NCBI RefSeq assembly: GCF_003172895.1
Contig: NZ_QGKL01000026.1
Span: 1-64,000 of the forward strand
Direction: 5' to 3'
DNA length: 64,000 bases
Source: Leucothrix arctica
GTDB taxonomy: Bacteria; Pseudomonadota; Gammaproteobacteria; Thiotrichales; Thiotrichaceae
Positions 9,724 through 18,081 of this stretch are shown piece by piece. How positions within the stretch are numbered: the stretch's first letter is position 1; each line of letters starts with the position of its first letter. The notes under the pieces are model-generated. The model saw only the letters and a list, made by a program, of their open reading frames with translations. It made no database searches and was not told the DNA's origin. A program made the translations under genes and the position numbers.

Positions 9724-10894
9724 TAGATGTGTCATCAGTACTAGACGCTAATAGTATTTCATCAACCAAATCTGAGACTTCGTAAACTGCTTTGTTTACA
9801 AAGGCTTGGCGTGCTTTAGCCGAATCCTGATCTGTTTTCAAAGTGCTGATACAGTCATATAGCTCCTGAGCTGTTTTGAACGACTGACTGAGATTCTGCT
9901 GTTCAGCCCAAGGCGCATTATTAGATTCGTGAGGCATCACATGGCTGGTGTCTAAGAATGAAGGTAAACCCAATGCAATACTTTCCATTATCGTTCCCGG
10001 TCCTGGTTTGCCAACCAAAAAGTCTGAGATAGACATAAAGTAGGGTACTTCTTTGCTAAAACCGATCACTACTTTTTTATAACGCGTGGAGAGTTGATCT
10101 AGTTGATTTTTTAGTTTTTCGTTATTGCCGCAAATGAAGATTAGCTGTGCATCAATCTTTAGTGTATCCAGCGCTTTGGCCAATTTTAAAATTCGCTCAG
10201 GAGGGTAGCCTCCGTAAAGAACCATGCCAACTGGCTTATCCATGTTAAAGCCCAACTTTTGACGTTCAGACATGACGTCGAGATGCTTCGGCTGCAAAAA
10301 AAGAGGGTCAATGACCGTACCCGATAGCTGCCGTACTTTATGTGTATCGGCATGATACGTTAATGCTTGCTGATAGCCTTTCTCTGTCCCTGAAAGCATG
10401 TACGGATGAGTGTTATTTACAAACCAAACCTCTTTCGGAATAACCTTAGCCCAAAGTCGTGAAGTCTCTTCGTACTCAAACAAGTCTGTTTGGATAATGA
10501 CGCAAGGGCATTGCTCTTCAAGAGCGGTCACAATTTCATGATTGATGATTGGAATAACCGAAATAACAAGATCAGGCTTCTCTTGATTAAAGAAGTCTTT
10601 AAGGCGTTTGATCAAGCGTTTTTGGTTAGGAATTCGGTAGAGATAATTGATCGTTCCAAAAAACAAACGATAGACCAGTGGCGACGCTTCTTTTTTCAGG
10701 ATGACTGTATTGTAAATAGACTCCCCAGAGCAGCCAAATAGTTTCTCACCGACATCTAAGTCGATAAATAACTCATTAAATGTGCTTAAAATACGAATAT
10801 TTCGGTCTTCTCGCTGTAATGCTTTCGCTAAGACCTTAGCCGTCTGTTTGTGGCCACCGCCTGACTCATTAGACAGAATTATAATTTTCTTCAC
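9713..10894 (-). CDS. MGDG-synthase-like glycosyltransferase (GT28)
   Basis: A 393-residue protein that starts with GTG behind GGAGAAA. The N-terminus, KKIIILSNESGGGHKQTAKVL, is the glycine-rich entry loop of the MGDG synthase/UgtP family, which adds sugar to diacylglycerol. The C-terminal half holds GMVLYGGYPP near residue 222 and the UDP-sugar binding motif VGKPGPGTIMESIALGLPS near residue 295. MurG-type GT28 enzymes share the fold, but the GGGH start and the neighbouring desaturases and PAP2 phosphatase favour a membrane glycolipid product. The sugar donor and acceptor are inferred, not shown. Confidence 0.75.
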   Translation of the reverse strand: MKKIIILSNESGGGHKQTAKVLAKALQREDRNIRILSTFNELFIDLDVGEKLFGCSGESIYNTVILKKEASPLVYRLFFGTINYLYRIPNQKRLIKRLKDFFNQEKPDLVISVIPIINHEIVTALEEQCPCVIIQTDLFEYEETSRLWAKVIPKEVWFVNNTHPYMLSGTEKGYQQALTYHADTHKVRQLSGTVIDPLFLQPKHLDVMSERQKLGFNMDKPVGMVLYGGYPPERILKLAKALDTLKIDAQLIFICGNNEKLKNQLDQLSTRYKKVVIGFSKEVPYFMSISDFLVGKPGPGTIMESIALGLPSFLDTSHVMPHESNNAPWAEQQNLSQSFKTAQELYDCISTLKTDQDSAKARQAFVNKAVYEVSDLVDEILLASSTDDTSSAS

Positions 10895-11144
10895 ACTTTC
10901 TCCGATTTAAGCATATAAAGCAGACAAACGACGCCATAATTTTTGACGGTTATTATCTCAAGGTGTTGAGTTTTTCTGTATTAGGTCATGAGCTTAAACT
11001 TTAGTCTACTTCGAAAGTTTTTTCTTAATAACGTTGAGGTATTCCCCCTGCGGTAAAGTTATTCAGACAACTGGTGGGATAATTTCCAAACGTATTTCAA
11101 ATGCTCTTCTATACTTACTTTAACCATCTATTTGGAGGTGAGTC

Positions 11145-11678
11145 ATGAAAGTACTCCATGATCTCAATAAACATGAAATCCCTCTATGTTTACTATTTAA
11201 CCGTGCTAATCAGTGCCGGCCTGTCAGTCTGTTTCTCTCTGCGATAAGTCGTTTGGGAAATGGGGTGTTCTGGTATGTCTTGATTGTGATGTTGCCTGTC
11301 ATTCATGGCGTAGAGGCAATGAATGCTGTTGTTCATATGCTTGCTGCAGGATTGTTAGGGCTGGCGGTTTATAAGTGGTTAAAGGTAACGACTAGGCGAG
11401 TACGTCCTTATAACTATCACGAAAATATTTTCAGGAGTGTCCCAGCCTTAGATCAATTTAGCTTTCCTTCGGGGCATATCCAGCATGCAACAAGCTTTTC
11501 ATTGGTGCTGCTGTACTACTATCCAGAATGGGCTTTGCTGGTGCTACCGTTTACTGCCTTAGTCGCATTATCGCGCGTGGTGTTGGGGTTGCATTATCCT
11601 AGTGATGTGGTGATTGGCGCGGCTATTGGTTTGGTAATATCCCAAGTGAGTATTTCTTTGCTGCAATATTTCGAGTGA
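11145..11678 (+). CDS. PAP2-family membrane phosphatase
   Basis: The 177-residue membrane protein holds all three PAP2 motifs: KVTTRRVRP (KX6RP) near residue 78, FPSGHIQHATSF near residue 107 and SRVVLGLHYPSD (SRX5HX3D) near residue 145. This family removes phosphate from phosphatidate, diacylglycerol pyrophosphate or undecaprenyl pyrophosphate at the outer face of the inner membrane. The start follows a strong ribosome site (GGAGGTGA). Being next to the diacylglycerol-glycosyltransferase-like gene, it could supply diacylglycerol by dephosphorylating phosphatidate. That link is inference. Confidence 0.85.
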   Translation: MKVLHDLNKHEIPLCLLFNRANQCRPVSLFLSAISRLGNGVFWYVLIVMLPVIHGVEAMNAVVHMLAAGLLGLAVYKWLKVTTRRVRPYNYHENIFRSVPALDQFSFPSGHIQHATSFSLVLLYYYPEWALLVLPFTALVALSRVVLGLHYPSDVVIGAAIGLVISQVSISLLQYFE

Positions 11679-11690
11679 CCTGAAATTGAA

Positions 11691-11726
11691 GGGTCAAGCA
11701 TGCCAAAAATCATGGCGATATGACCC
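11691..11726. other. Intergenic hairpin in the gap before the MarR-GNAT gene
   Basis: In the roughly 340-base gap 11679-12021, the arms GGGTCA and TGACCC with an inner GCCA/TGGC form a hairpin followed on the plus strand by an A-rich run, so it is not a standard plus-strand terminator. The rest of the gap shows no gene. Confidence 0.3.
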
Positions 11727-12021
11727 AAAATAAAAAAAATCGCAACACAGGTAGTCTGGACTTTCAGCTTGTCTTAACTATCTTTATCAACAATTCCAAA
11801 CTCTTGCAGTTCACCAACACCTGAGCTATGTGGTTTGAACCCGCATTGCTACCGTTAACGCAAATCAATGTTTTAGTTCTTACTTACCTTGAACTCACTA
11901 TCTAATGGGGTATCTCGCTCTTTTGATCAGAGGTATTTCTCATAAGTACTAGCTAAACATTGAAACTAATTTGAATATACTTTACGATTTACGTAAGCAC
12001 TTACATAAATACGAGGTAGAG

Positions 12022-12972
12022 ATGAGTTTTTATTCTGTGGCAGGGCAAATGGCGTTAGGCAGTCGCTTACGACAACTTGGCGATGTATTGATGAATGATG
12101 CTGAGAAAGTCTATGGTCTATACGACGTGGATATCGATCCCCGTTGGTTTCCCGTGTTTTATATGCTGACGATAAAAGAAAGCGCTGCTATTACCGAGCT
12201 TGCGAGTGATGTTGGTCATAGTCATGCGGCTGTTAGTCAGGTCGTTAAAAGCATGATGCAGAGGGGTGTGGTGACAACTGAAAAGTGCCCCAATGATGCA
12301 CGTGTAAATAGGGTTATGTTGACCGAAAAAGGCAAAGCGATTACGGCTAATCTTGAAGACCAATGTTTGGATGTAAATGCAGCGGTAACCAATCTACTAA
12401 ACGAGAGTGGGCCTAATCTCTGGGCTGAGCTTGATGTGGTTGAAAAAGAGCTTAAAGGGCAGGGATTATTTGAAAGAGTAGTGAAAGCACGTAAGGCTCG
12501 AAAGCGGGGAGAGATCGAATTAGTTCCCTATCTGTCGCAATATGAAGCAGCATTTAGAGATCTCAATATTGCTTGGATAGAGAAGTATTGGACACTTGAG
12601 GCCGCTGACTACAAGGCATTGGATAAGCCGACCGAGAGCATCATCAACCAAGGCGGTTATATCGTCGTCGCGCTCTATAATGATGTGCCTGTTGGCGTGT
12701 GTGCTCTGATTAAAATGAAAAGTGGCGGATACGAATTAGCTAAAATGGCGGTTGATGAAGCGATGAAAGGTTTAGGTGTAGGGACATTGCTGGGTCAGCA
12801 CGTTATTGATAAAGCAAAATCGCTGGGTGCAAACAGTCTTTATTTAGAGAGTAATACAGTACTTGCGCCTGCGTTAGGCTTGTATCAAAAACTAGGGTTC
12901 CAGCCTGTTGCTAATAGTGACTCACCTTACAAGCGTTGTAATGTCCAAATGGTGCTAAATATTAAGGGTTAA
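12022..12972 (+). CDS. MarR-type regulator fused to GNAT acetyltransferase
   Basis: The 316-residue product combines two domains. Residues 1-145 form a MarR winged helix (ITELASDVGHSHAAVSQVVKSMMQRGVV, then the wing DARVNRVMLTEKG). Residues about 165-316 form a GNAT acetyltransferase with AKMAVDEAMKGLGVGTLLGQHV (acetyl-CoA loop) and the C-terminal NTVLAPALGLYQKLGF. An open frame extends upstream to a TTG at 11971, but the ATG at 12022 has GAGG five bases before it and starts the MarR fold, so it is preferred. Such fusions are a known family; the acetylated substrate and target genes are unknown. Confidence 0.85.
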   Translation: MSFYSVAGQMALGSRLRQLGDVLMNDAEKVYGLYDVDIDPRWFPVFYMLTIKESAAITELASDVGHSHAAVSQVVKSMMQRGVVTTEKCPNDARVNRVMLTEKGKAITANLEDQCLDVNAAVTNLLNESGPNLWAELDVVEKELKGQGLFERVVKARKARKRGEIELVPYLSQYEAAFRDLNIAWIEKYWTLEAADYKALDKPTESIINQGGYIVVALYNDVPVGVCALIKMKSGGYELAKMAVDEAMKGLGVGTLLGQHVIDKAKSLGANSLYLESNTVLAPALGLYQKLGFQPVANSDSPYKRCNVQMVLNIKG

Positions 12973-12980
12973 ACGGATTC

Positions 12981-13015
12981 AAAAAAAGTGCCCAGTTCGC
13001 TGTGGACTGGGCACT
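12981..13015 (-). terminator. Intrinsic terminator of the RNA-repair minus-strand operon
   Basis: A perfect 10-base GC-rich stem (AGTGCCCAGT / ACTGGGCACT) with a 9-base loop is followed on the minus strand by seven T residues. It lies about 50 bases beyond the HD-Pnk stop codon. Confidence 0.85.
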
Positions 13016-13064
13016 CCAGCTAATCTACAGGTAATAGACGACCTAAAGTCTGAGTTTTGGATAC

Positions 13065-14345
13065 TTAACAAAATCCATCACCCGACTCCCGATAATAGCC
13101 ATTGCGAAATAAAGTTTTACCTTTCTCTCCTACCACCCAATATTGATGTGCCTCATTTAGCGCCGGTAGTTGATAGTCATCAAACTGCTTATCCAACACA
13201 CTATCAGGCACGCTATATTGTCGTGCGAGATTGTTTTTGTAGATCGTTTTCTCTGGTTGCAACATCACCACTAAAGTCACTAAGGCATGATAGTCCCGAG
13301 CCAGATCAATGATCAGCGCCCGAAAATCACTACGCAGATTAGTAGCGTCCCAAACAACACCTTGCTTCTTACGTAATGAAACTCTCAGCAACTCTTTAGC
13401 CGCTTGAAGTATTTGGCCTATGTTCTTTTGAATTGAACGGTCACCATTAAACTCCTCGCGTAATACATCCAAAGAAACCAGCTCGTAGTCCGGATAGTTC
13501 TGATTAATCCACGTGGATTTCCCCGAGCCACTGGGCGCGCACATCACCACCACATGCGGGTGATCTTCCCTATGCTGATAGGTCGTGCCCAACGCTTCTT
13601 CTGGCTGCGTAATCTTTCCGTTTTCTAGCTGATACAAAGCATGCGCGTAAACATAGTCCTGAATATGTGGCGACAACTGATTCAACTCAGGCGCAAGTTT
13701 ACTGCGCACATCAAGTGGCTTACCCCATACACCATAATCTTCTGCGAACAGTTTAAACTCTTCCAGGTAAAGCAACTGCTGAGCAAGGTCAGGGCAAGTT
13801 CGCCCTCGCATATCTGCGACTTCTAACCAATAAACCAACTCAGTATTCACCTGTCGAGCCAGCCTCCAATAATCAGAAACTGACATGTTTTTGATAGCTA
13901 GTCGCTTGGGCATGTGATGTTCACCGACCAAATTTAGCACTGTCCAAACTACCTCAAAGGATAACTCCAGATGGTGTAATTTGAAGGCTAAATAAGAACG
14001 GCCGATATCCTCATGCTGTGGCGCAGCGATGCGTATTTTCCCTTGAATGTCTACTTCGCGGGTACGTATCGGCTTAGCGATATCATGAAGAATAACGCCT
14101 AGAATTAGGGCCTGACGTTGCCATCCTTGTATATGACTCGCTTGATTGCTCAGCAATAAATACAGCTCATCCAACACCATACCTGTGTGGATGTGCACAT
14201 CACCTTCGGCATGCCACTTATGATCTTGCGGCGTGTCTTTGAAGCGATTGAGGTAATCAATGTGAGGGCCTAACTGCTCAACACATTCATCTATTGTTGG
14301 CATTGCATCAACAGCTAAATGCTCTAACCATGTTGTTATTTTCAT
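13065..14345 (-). CDS. HD-Pnk type RNA end-healing enzyme (HD phosphoesterase plus 5'-kinase)
   Basis: The 426-residue protein has an N-terminal HD domain (H at KWHAEGDVHIHTG near residue 45-53, catalytic ILHDIAKP near residue 88, later HEDIGRS and HH) and a C-terminal polynucleotide-kinase P-loop domain (CAPSGSGKST near residue 270, the substrate-side stretch VVWDATNLRSDFR near residue 330). This order matches HD-Pnk, described from Runella slithyformis: the HD part removes 2',3'-cyclic or 3' phosphates and the kinase part phosphorylates 5'-OH ends. Its start overlaps the stop of the RNA ligase gene by four bases (ATGA), so healing and sealing enzymes are translationally coupled. Confidence 0.85.
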   Translation of the reverse strand: MKITTWLEHLAVDAMPTIDECVEQLGPHIDYLNRFKDTPQDHKWHAEGDVHIHTGMVLDELYLLLSNQASHIQGWQRQALILGVILHDIAKPIRTREVDIQGKIRIAAPQHEDIGRSYLAFKLHHLELSFEVVWTVLNLVGEHHMPKRLAIKNMSVSDYWRLARQVNTELVYWLEVADMRGRTCPDLAQQLLYLEEFKLFAEDYGVWGKPLDVRSKLAPELNQLSPHIQDYVYAHALYQLENGKITQPEEALGTTYQHREDHPHVVVMCAPSGSGKSTWINQNYPDYELVSLDVLREEFNGDRSIQKNIGQILQAAKELLRVSLRKKQGVVWDATNLRSDFRALIIDLARDYHALVTLVVMLQPEKTIYKNNLARQYSVPDSVLDKQFDDYQLPALNEAHQYWVVGEKGKTLFRNGYYRESGDGFC

Positions 14346-14989
14346 GATGTGGTCTCCTTTTTCGCAACCTGCAAGCCATTTGGAACTATCTCAGCTTGCA
14401 TCCAATGTTGATCGGTTTGCACATGGTTTGGTCGCACCCATTTCGCAACACTCTGTTTAAACTCATCATAAGCAAACGAGTCAGCCAAGCGGACGACGTA
14501 ACCTTCTACTAGACGTTCATCAATATGGATCTCACGGAGCAACGCCTCATCCCACACGCCACGGTAAAGCACAGGCGGGGAATAAATGCCAAGTAGCTCA
14601 AACCACTCTTCAGTTTCAGCCCAACTTAAGCAGTCGTTATGGGCATTCCATAAAGAGAAGCCATAGAAGTAGCTTTGCAGGTTTTGATACGCCACCGAAT
14701 GCTGAGCGTACATATTCTCACCGCAAACGCGCCATCCTTTTGGGATATCGTGTGCGATAGTGCTATGCCAGCGCTTGAGCCAATCGCGTGATGGGTGATT
14801 ACGACTATCCAAAGAACGGGCATGAGTATGATCACAATAAAGTGAGGTATTTTCGCCATCCATCTTTTCGGTGACGATAATGTCACGCCCGACAAAGTGG
14901 GTGGTATTGGTAGTGCGTACATCATCGCTACTTACGCTTGGAGACCAAGGTAAATGATGTGTGCGCGGGTATTTTATGTAATTTGACAT
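14342..14989 (-). CDS. ATP-dependent RNA ligase (Rnl-type), small
   Basis: A 215-residue ligase with the nucleotidyltransferase motifs in order: motif I EKMDGENTS with the AMP-accepting Lys near residue 41, the SLDSRNHPS stretch, GENMYAQHS, motif III FYGFSLW near residue 108, motif IV VEGYVVR near residue 162 and motif V KWVRP near residue 184. It joins 3'-OH and 5'-phosphate RNA ends. There is no large C-terminal domain, so it is shorter than T4 Rnl1 or Rnl2. An upstream ATG at 15010 is in frame, but the ATG at 14989 has AGGA eight bases before it. It is the first gene of a coupled pair with HD-Pnk. Confidence 0.85.
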   Translation of the reverse strand: MSNYIKYPRTHHLPWSPSVSSDDVRTTNTTHFVGRDIIVTEKMDGENTSLYCDHTHARSLDSRNHPSRDWLKRWHSTIAHDIPKGWRVCGENMYAQHSVAYQNLQSYFYGFSLWNAHNDCLSWAETEEWFELLGIYSPPVLYRGVWDEALLREIHIDERLVEGYVVRLADSFAYDEFKQSVAKWVRPNHVQTDQHWMQAEIVPNGLQVAKKETTS

Positions 14990-15424
14990 TGTCTTAATCC
15001 TACGAAGCACACCTAATATTCAATGAGTAATCTGATCGAAATAGGGCGGCTCCAAACACGTTTTTAAAGCACACGAATTCGAACGACTGAGTTTGAAAAA
15101 ACTGAGTAGTTAAGCGTCGTTAAAGAACGACAAATCGTGTGTTAAATGATGACTGTGCTGGATAAAAATAATTACATGACTCTGAAGGAATAGTCGGCCA
15201 AAGGCCTAGTTAGTATTATTTGTGTAGCGTAAATGGTTTACTGTTGGGTGTCTATTAATTAATTTTAGGACAGTCGTTGGTTGTGCTTAAAGCTACTGTA
15301 ACCATGCTTTTCAATAGCCTAGGTTTGTAAGTACGAAATAGTGTGCTAGACTAATTAAGCTCCATCATTTTGCTAACACAGCAAATTCACACCAACGAAC
15401 AACCAGCAGTCGGCTGGCTATTAT
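14990..15424. promoter_or_regulatory. Divergent control region of the RNA-repair locus
   Basis: This 435-base gap separates the ligase/HD-Pnk pair from the HD/nucleotidyltransferase pair and must hold promoters for both. One plus-strand candidate is TTGTAA at 15325-15330 and TAGACT at 15347-15352 with a 16-base spacer. No RtcR-type sigma-54 box (TGGCA-N-TTGC spacing) was seen. No gene is evident in the gap. Confidence 0.4.
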
Positions 15425-15871
15425 GTGAAAGATTATTTGTTATCTCTATTGCTCGACCTCGACGGTATTGAGCAAGACCCGTACTACCACCCTGAGGGCG
15501 ATGCCCTTTTTCACTCTCTTCAAGTGTTTCAACACGCCCACCAACAAAGTGATCAACCACTTTTATGGGCTGCCGCATTATTTCATGATGTTGGTAAAGC
15601 TTGTGGCTCAAAAGAGCATGACAAAGTAGGCGCTGACATGTTGCGAGGTGTACTGAATGAGCGAATCGTTTGGTTGGTCGAACACCATCTTGATTTACTA
15701 ATCGCTCCTTCTCAAACCAAGCGAAAGCTTCGTAAGCACAGCCTCCAATTAAAGCAATTACAACAGCTACGACACTGGGATTTATCAGGTCGTGAGTTTA
15801 ATGCTGAAGTGATTAGCCCCCAGCAAGCCATTACACTATTAGATCCTTATTTCACCCAAATCGTGGCATAA
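15425..15871 (+). CDS. Stand-alone HD-domain hydrolase of the RNA-repair locus
   Basis: A 148-residue protein with an HD metal-binding core: YHPEGDALFHSLQVFQHA (first His), AALFHDVGKA near residue 52 (the HD pair), KEHDKVGADML and WLVEHH. The GTG at 15425 is the only reasonable start in frame, since a stop lies at 15374. It has a different sequence from the HD part of the HD-Pnk across the divergent region, so it may act on a different phosphorylated end. It is followed after 15 bases by a nucleotidyltransferase gene; HD plus nucleotidyltransferase is also the domain pair of the fused gammaproteobacterial CCA-adding enzyme. Substrate unknown. Confidence 0.75.
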   Translation: MKDYLLSLLLDLDGIEQDPYYHPEGDALFHSLQVFQHAHQQSDQPLLWAAALFHDVGKACGSKEHDKVGADMLRGVLNERIVWLVEHHLDLLIAPSQTKRKLRKHSLQLKQLQQLRHWDLSGREFNAEVISPQQAITLLDPYFTQIVA

Positions 15872-15886
15872 ATTGCCACCATTACT

Positions 15887-16483
15887 ATGAGTAAAAAACA
15901 GCAACAAATTCGTATGATTCTCGTTCGTGAAGCCGCTCGGTTAATGGTCGAAGAAAATGTTACACAGTTCCTCGATGCGAAGAAATTAGCCGCCAAACGT
16001 TTGTTTGGAAAACCTCTAAAAAATCTACCCAGCAACAAAGAAGTGGCCGATGCCGTTTACCAAATGAATCATCTATTGGATTCTGAAGTATTGGATCAGC
16101 AACTCTTTGAAATGCGCAAAGTCGCCATCGAAGTGATGGGCGCGCTCAAAGACTTTTCCCCGCGTTTAATTGGCTCGGTCAGTACAGGACGTATTTGCGA
16201 AAGCAGTGATATAGATATTCATGTGTTTGTGGATCATATCGAATCGCTGCTGATATTTTTGGATCACCTAGGTTGGCAATATGAAAATACACTGGTCACT
16301 ATTCAGCAAAATGGGCGTTTGAACGACTACCATCATGTTTATCTATGGTTTGACTATCCGATTGAGTTGTCGGTGTATCCTACGTTGGAGATACGGCAGA
16401 ACAGTCTCAGCAGTATTGATGGGAAGCCTATTAAACGGTTGTCGCTGACGCGGGTTAAGGAACTAGTGGTCTTAAAGCAGTAA
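15887..16483 (+). CDS. Small nucleotidyltransferase of the RNA-repair locus
   Basis: A 198-residue protein. An N-terminal helical part (REAARLMVEENVTQFLDAKKLAAKRLFG, written here only in part as the motif REAARLM...AAKRL) precedes a minimal polymerase-beta-type nucleotidyltransferase: LIGSVSTGRICESSDIDIHVF near residue 95, that is the GS motif followed by D-x-D metal ligands, and a third acidic residue in YPIELSVYP. It probably transfers a nucleotide to RNA or to a small molecule. It is the last gene of the plus-strand pair; the stop is followed by a hairpin. Terminal nucleotide addition to broken RNA before ligation is an attractive but untested role. Confidence 0.7.
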   Translation: MSKKQQQIRMILVREAARLMVEENVTQFLDAKKLAAKRLFGKPLKNLPSNKEVADAVYQMNHLLDSEVLDQQLFEMRKVAIEVMGALKDFSPRLIGSVSTGRICESSDIDIHVFVDHIESLLIFLDHLGWQYENTLVTIQQNGRLNDYHHVYLWFDYPIELSVYPTLEIRQNSLSSIDGKPIKRLSLTRVKELVVLKQ

Positions 16484-16503
16484 TCGAGAAATAAGCAATT
16501 ACT

Positions 16504-16532
16504 ACTCCCTCAATTTACTAGTGTGAGGGAGT
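16504..16532. terminator. Hairpin between convergent genes
   Basis: A perfect 9-base stem (ACTCCCTCA / TGAGGGAGT) with an 11-base loop lies between the nucleotidyltransferase gene and the convergent hypothetical gene. There is no long T-run, so it is a probable rather than certain terminator. Confidence 0.5.
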
Positions 16533-16544
16533 GGAATTAACGCC

Positions 16545-17015
16545 TCACCGAAGTATTTTATTGTTTTCTTTGTCTAGATCTTTTATGTCAGGGTATAGGT
16601 GCTTGAGTGATTCTGCTAACTGCTCACTCACACCAATAAACAAGGTACAAGTACTGTCCCAACAGACTATTTCAAATTCTGCATCCTTAGCTTGTGGTTG
16701 AGGTATGCCTTCCCAGAAACTGGAATTTCCATCTGCATAAGGTAAATTACTAGCGTCTACTTTAGGCTTATTTAGGAATGCTGAAAATACTCCCCAGATA
16801 AATTGAATTTTTTCAGTATTAACTATTTCGGCCAACTCATCGCCGCTAAATACTGCAGGGCTTGTATGAATCTGAATCTTTTTGACTGCTGAATAGCTTA
16901 TTTCTTGGTTTGAAAGAACCCAGTGATATTCTTTTAACTCAGGAATTTTATAGAACAGAGGGTCTAAATAAGAATAGCATTCAACATACTTAGAATTTTC
17001 GAGTATCAGATTCAT
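16545..17015 (-). CDS. Hypothetical protein, 156 residues
   Basis: I do not recognise this protein. It is soluble-looking, with no signal peptide or membrane helix, and has an acidic, tyrosine- and tryptophan-containing sequence (YVECYSYLDPLFYKIPELKEYHWVLS). A C-terminal stretch CWDSTCTLFIGVSEQLAESLKHLYPD resembles the end of small immunity- or SMI1-like acidic proteins, but only in general character. The open frame has its own start, and the gene converges with the RNA-repair nucleotidyltransferase. Another hypothetical gene lies upstream on the same strand about 95 bases away. Confidence 0.55.
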   Translation of the reverse strand: MNLILENSKYVECYSYLDPLFYKIPELKEYHWVLSNQEISYSAVKKIQIHTSPAVFSGDELAEIVNTEKIQFIWGVFSAFLNKPKVDASNLPYADGNSSFWEGIPQPQAKDAEFEIVCWDSTCTLFIGVSEQLAESLKHLYPDIKDLDKENNKILR

Positions 17016-17108
17016 AGGTTAACCATTTGTAGAATTTATGTGTTCAAAATAGGGTGTATCTGCTCATGTTTAGCGTTGACTCGTTTGCTCTTAATAGAAA
17101 CTAAGAAG

Positions 17109-17825
17109 TTATTCGTTGTTTATAGAGTGTTTTGCTTTTGCTCCAAGTGTAACTTCCTTAATAAGAACATTGATGATATGAACATCTCTCACAAAACGCG
17201 CTTCGAAGTTACGACTTTCAAACGGTGCAGCAAGTGTCTCTTTTGCTTCATAGCTAATTCCAAAGCCCCTCATAGGTATTGATAATCTTGGGCTCCAAAA
17301 AGTTTGTGCGAACTTGCCTGAAATTATATTTTTAGTTTCTTGGAAGCCACTACCTAATAAAGGTAATTTATAACTTAAAACCATCTTTAAAATTGGGTTA
17401 TCAGCACTTTTTGATGCGTCTAAAAAAGCTCCAAACGATTGTAATCTCTCGTCAAGTTCAGTAGTTAAGAAGGCTCCAGCACCTTTGGACATTAAACCCA
17501 TTACGACAGAATTAAAATCATCAATGGATGCAGAAAGTTCTGTTATTAGTTCCTGCTCATTGTCTGTTTCTATGTTGGTTTGGTACTTCCTAAAGCTATA
17601 AGATAGCGTTGCTAACGCTATACTCAACGGCGCATAGACTGACTCTGTGTATTCCCTAGCTTTTTCGAGATAGTTGTCTTGGAGTTTTTGGTTATAGTTT
17701 TGGTTAAGTTCGAGTATTTTTTGCTTAGCTGAAATAGCTTTGAAATAACCACCAATTACAGCTCCTAAGATAGCTGCAGCGCCAGCTATAATAGTTGTAA
17801 TTATTTTCGTATCCGTAATTTCCAT
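17109..17825 (-). CDS. Membrane-anchored hypothetical protein
   Basis: The 238-residue product has one N-terminal membrane helix (IITTIIAGAAAILGAVIGGYF, residues about 8-28) followed by a helical, probably coiled segment (KQKILELNQNYNQKLQDNYLEKARE) and a cytoplasmic domain I do not recognise. AAGGATAT precedes the ATG. Proteins with this anchor-plus-coil outline are common near defence or mobile genes, but nothing here proves such a role. The 256 bases between it and rhlB hold no supported gene. Confidence 0.6.
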   Translation of the reverse strand: MEITDTKIITTIIAGAAAILGAVIGGYFKAISAKQKILELNQNYNQKLQDNYLEKAREYTESVYAPLSIALATLSYSFRKYQTNIETDNEQELITELSASIDDFNSVVMGLMSKGAGAFLTTELDERLQSFGAFLDASKSADNPILKMVLSYKLPLLGSGFQETKNIISGKFAQTFWSPRLSIPMRGFGISYEAKETLAAPFESRNFEARFVRDVHIINVLIKEVTLGAKAKHSINNE

Positions 17826-18081
17826 ACATATCCTTGATAAAGACTAGTAACTTATTAAGAGGCTTGGCTTCTTTCAATATTTTTATCAGACTTCAAGCCT
17901 TTTAATTCTAATGGAAGCAGTAAGTGTAATAATACATCAAGGTGTAGTTGTTTTGAGTCTGTTTTTTGCGTGACATAGGCTTTAACGTAATTTGGTATTT
18001 GACGTAAAAATTCTAATTGTCTGCCCAGTAGGCACTTTTTAAGAGGTACGCTTATCAATACCGACGTGGTAAGCTCATTGC

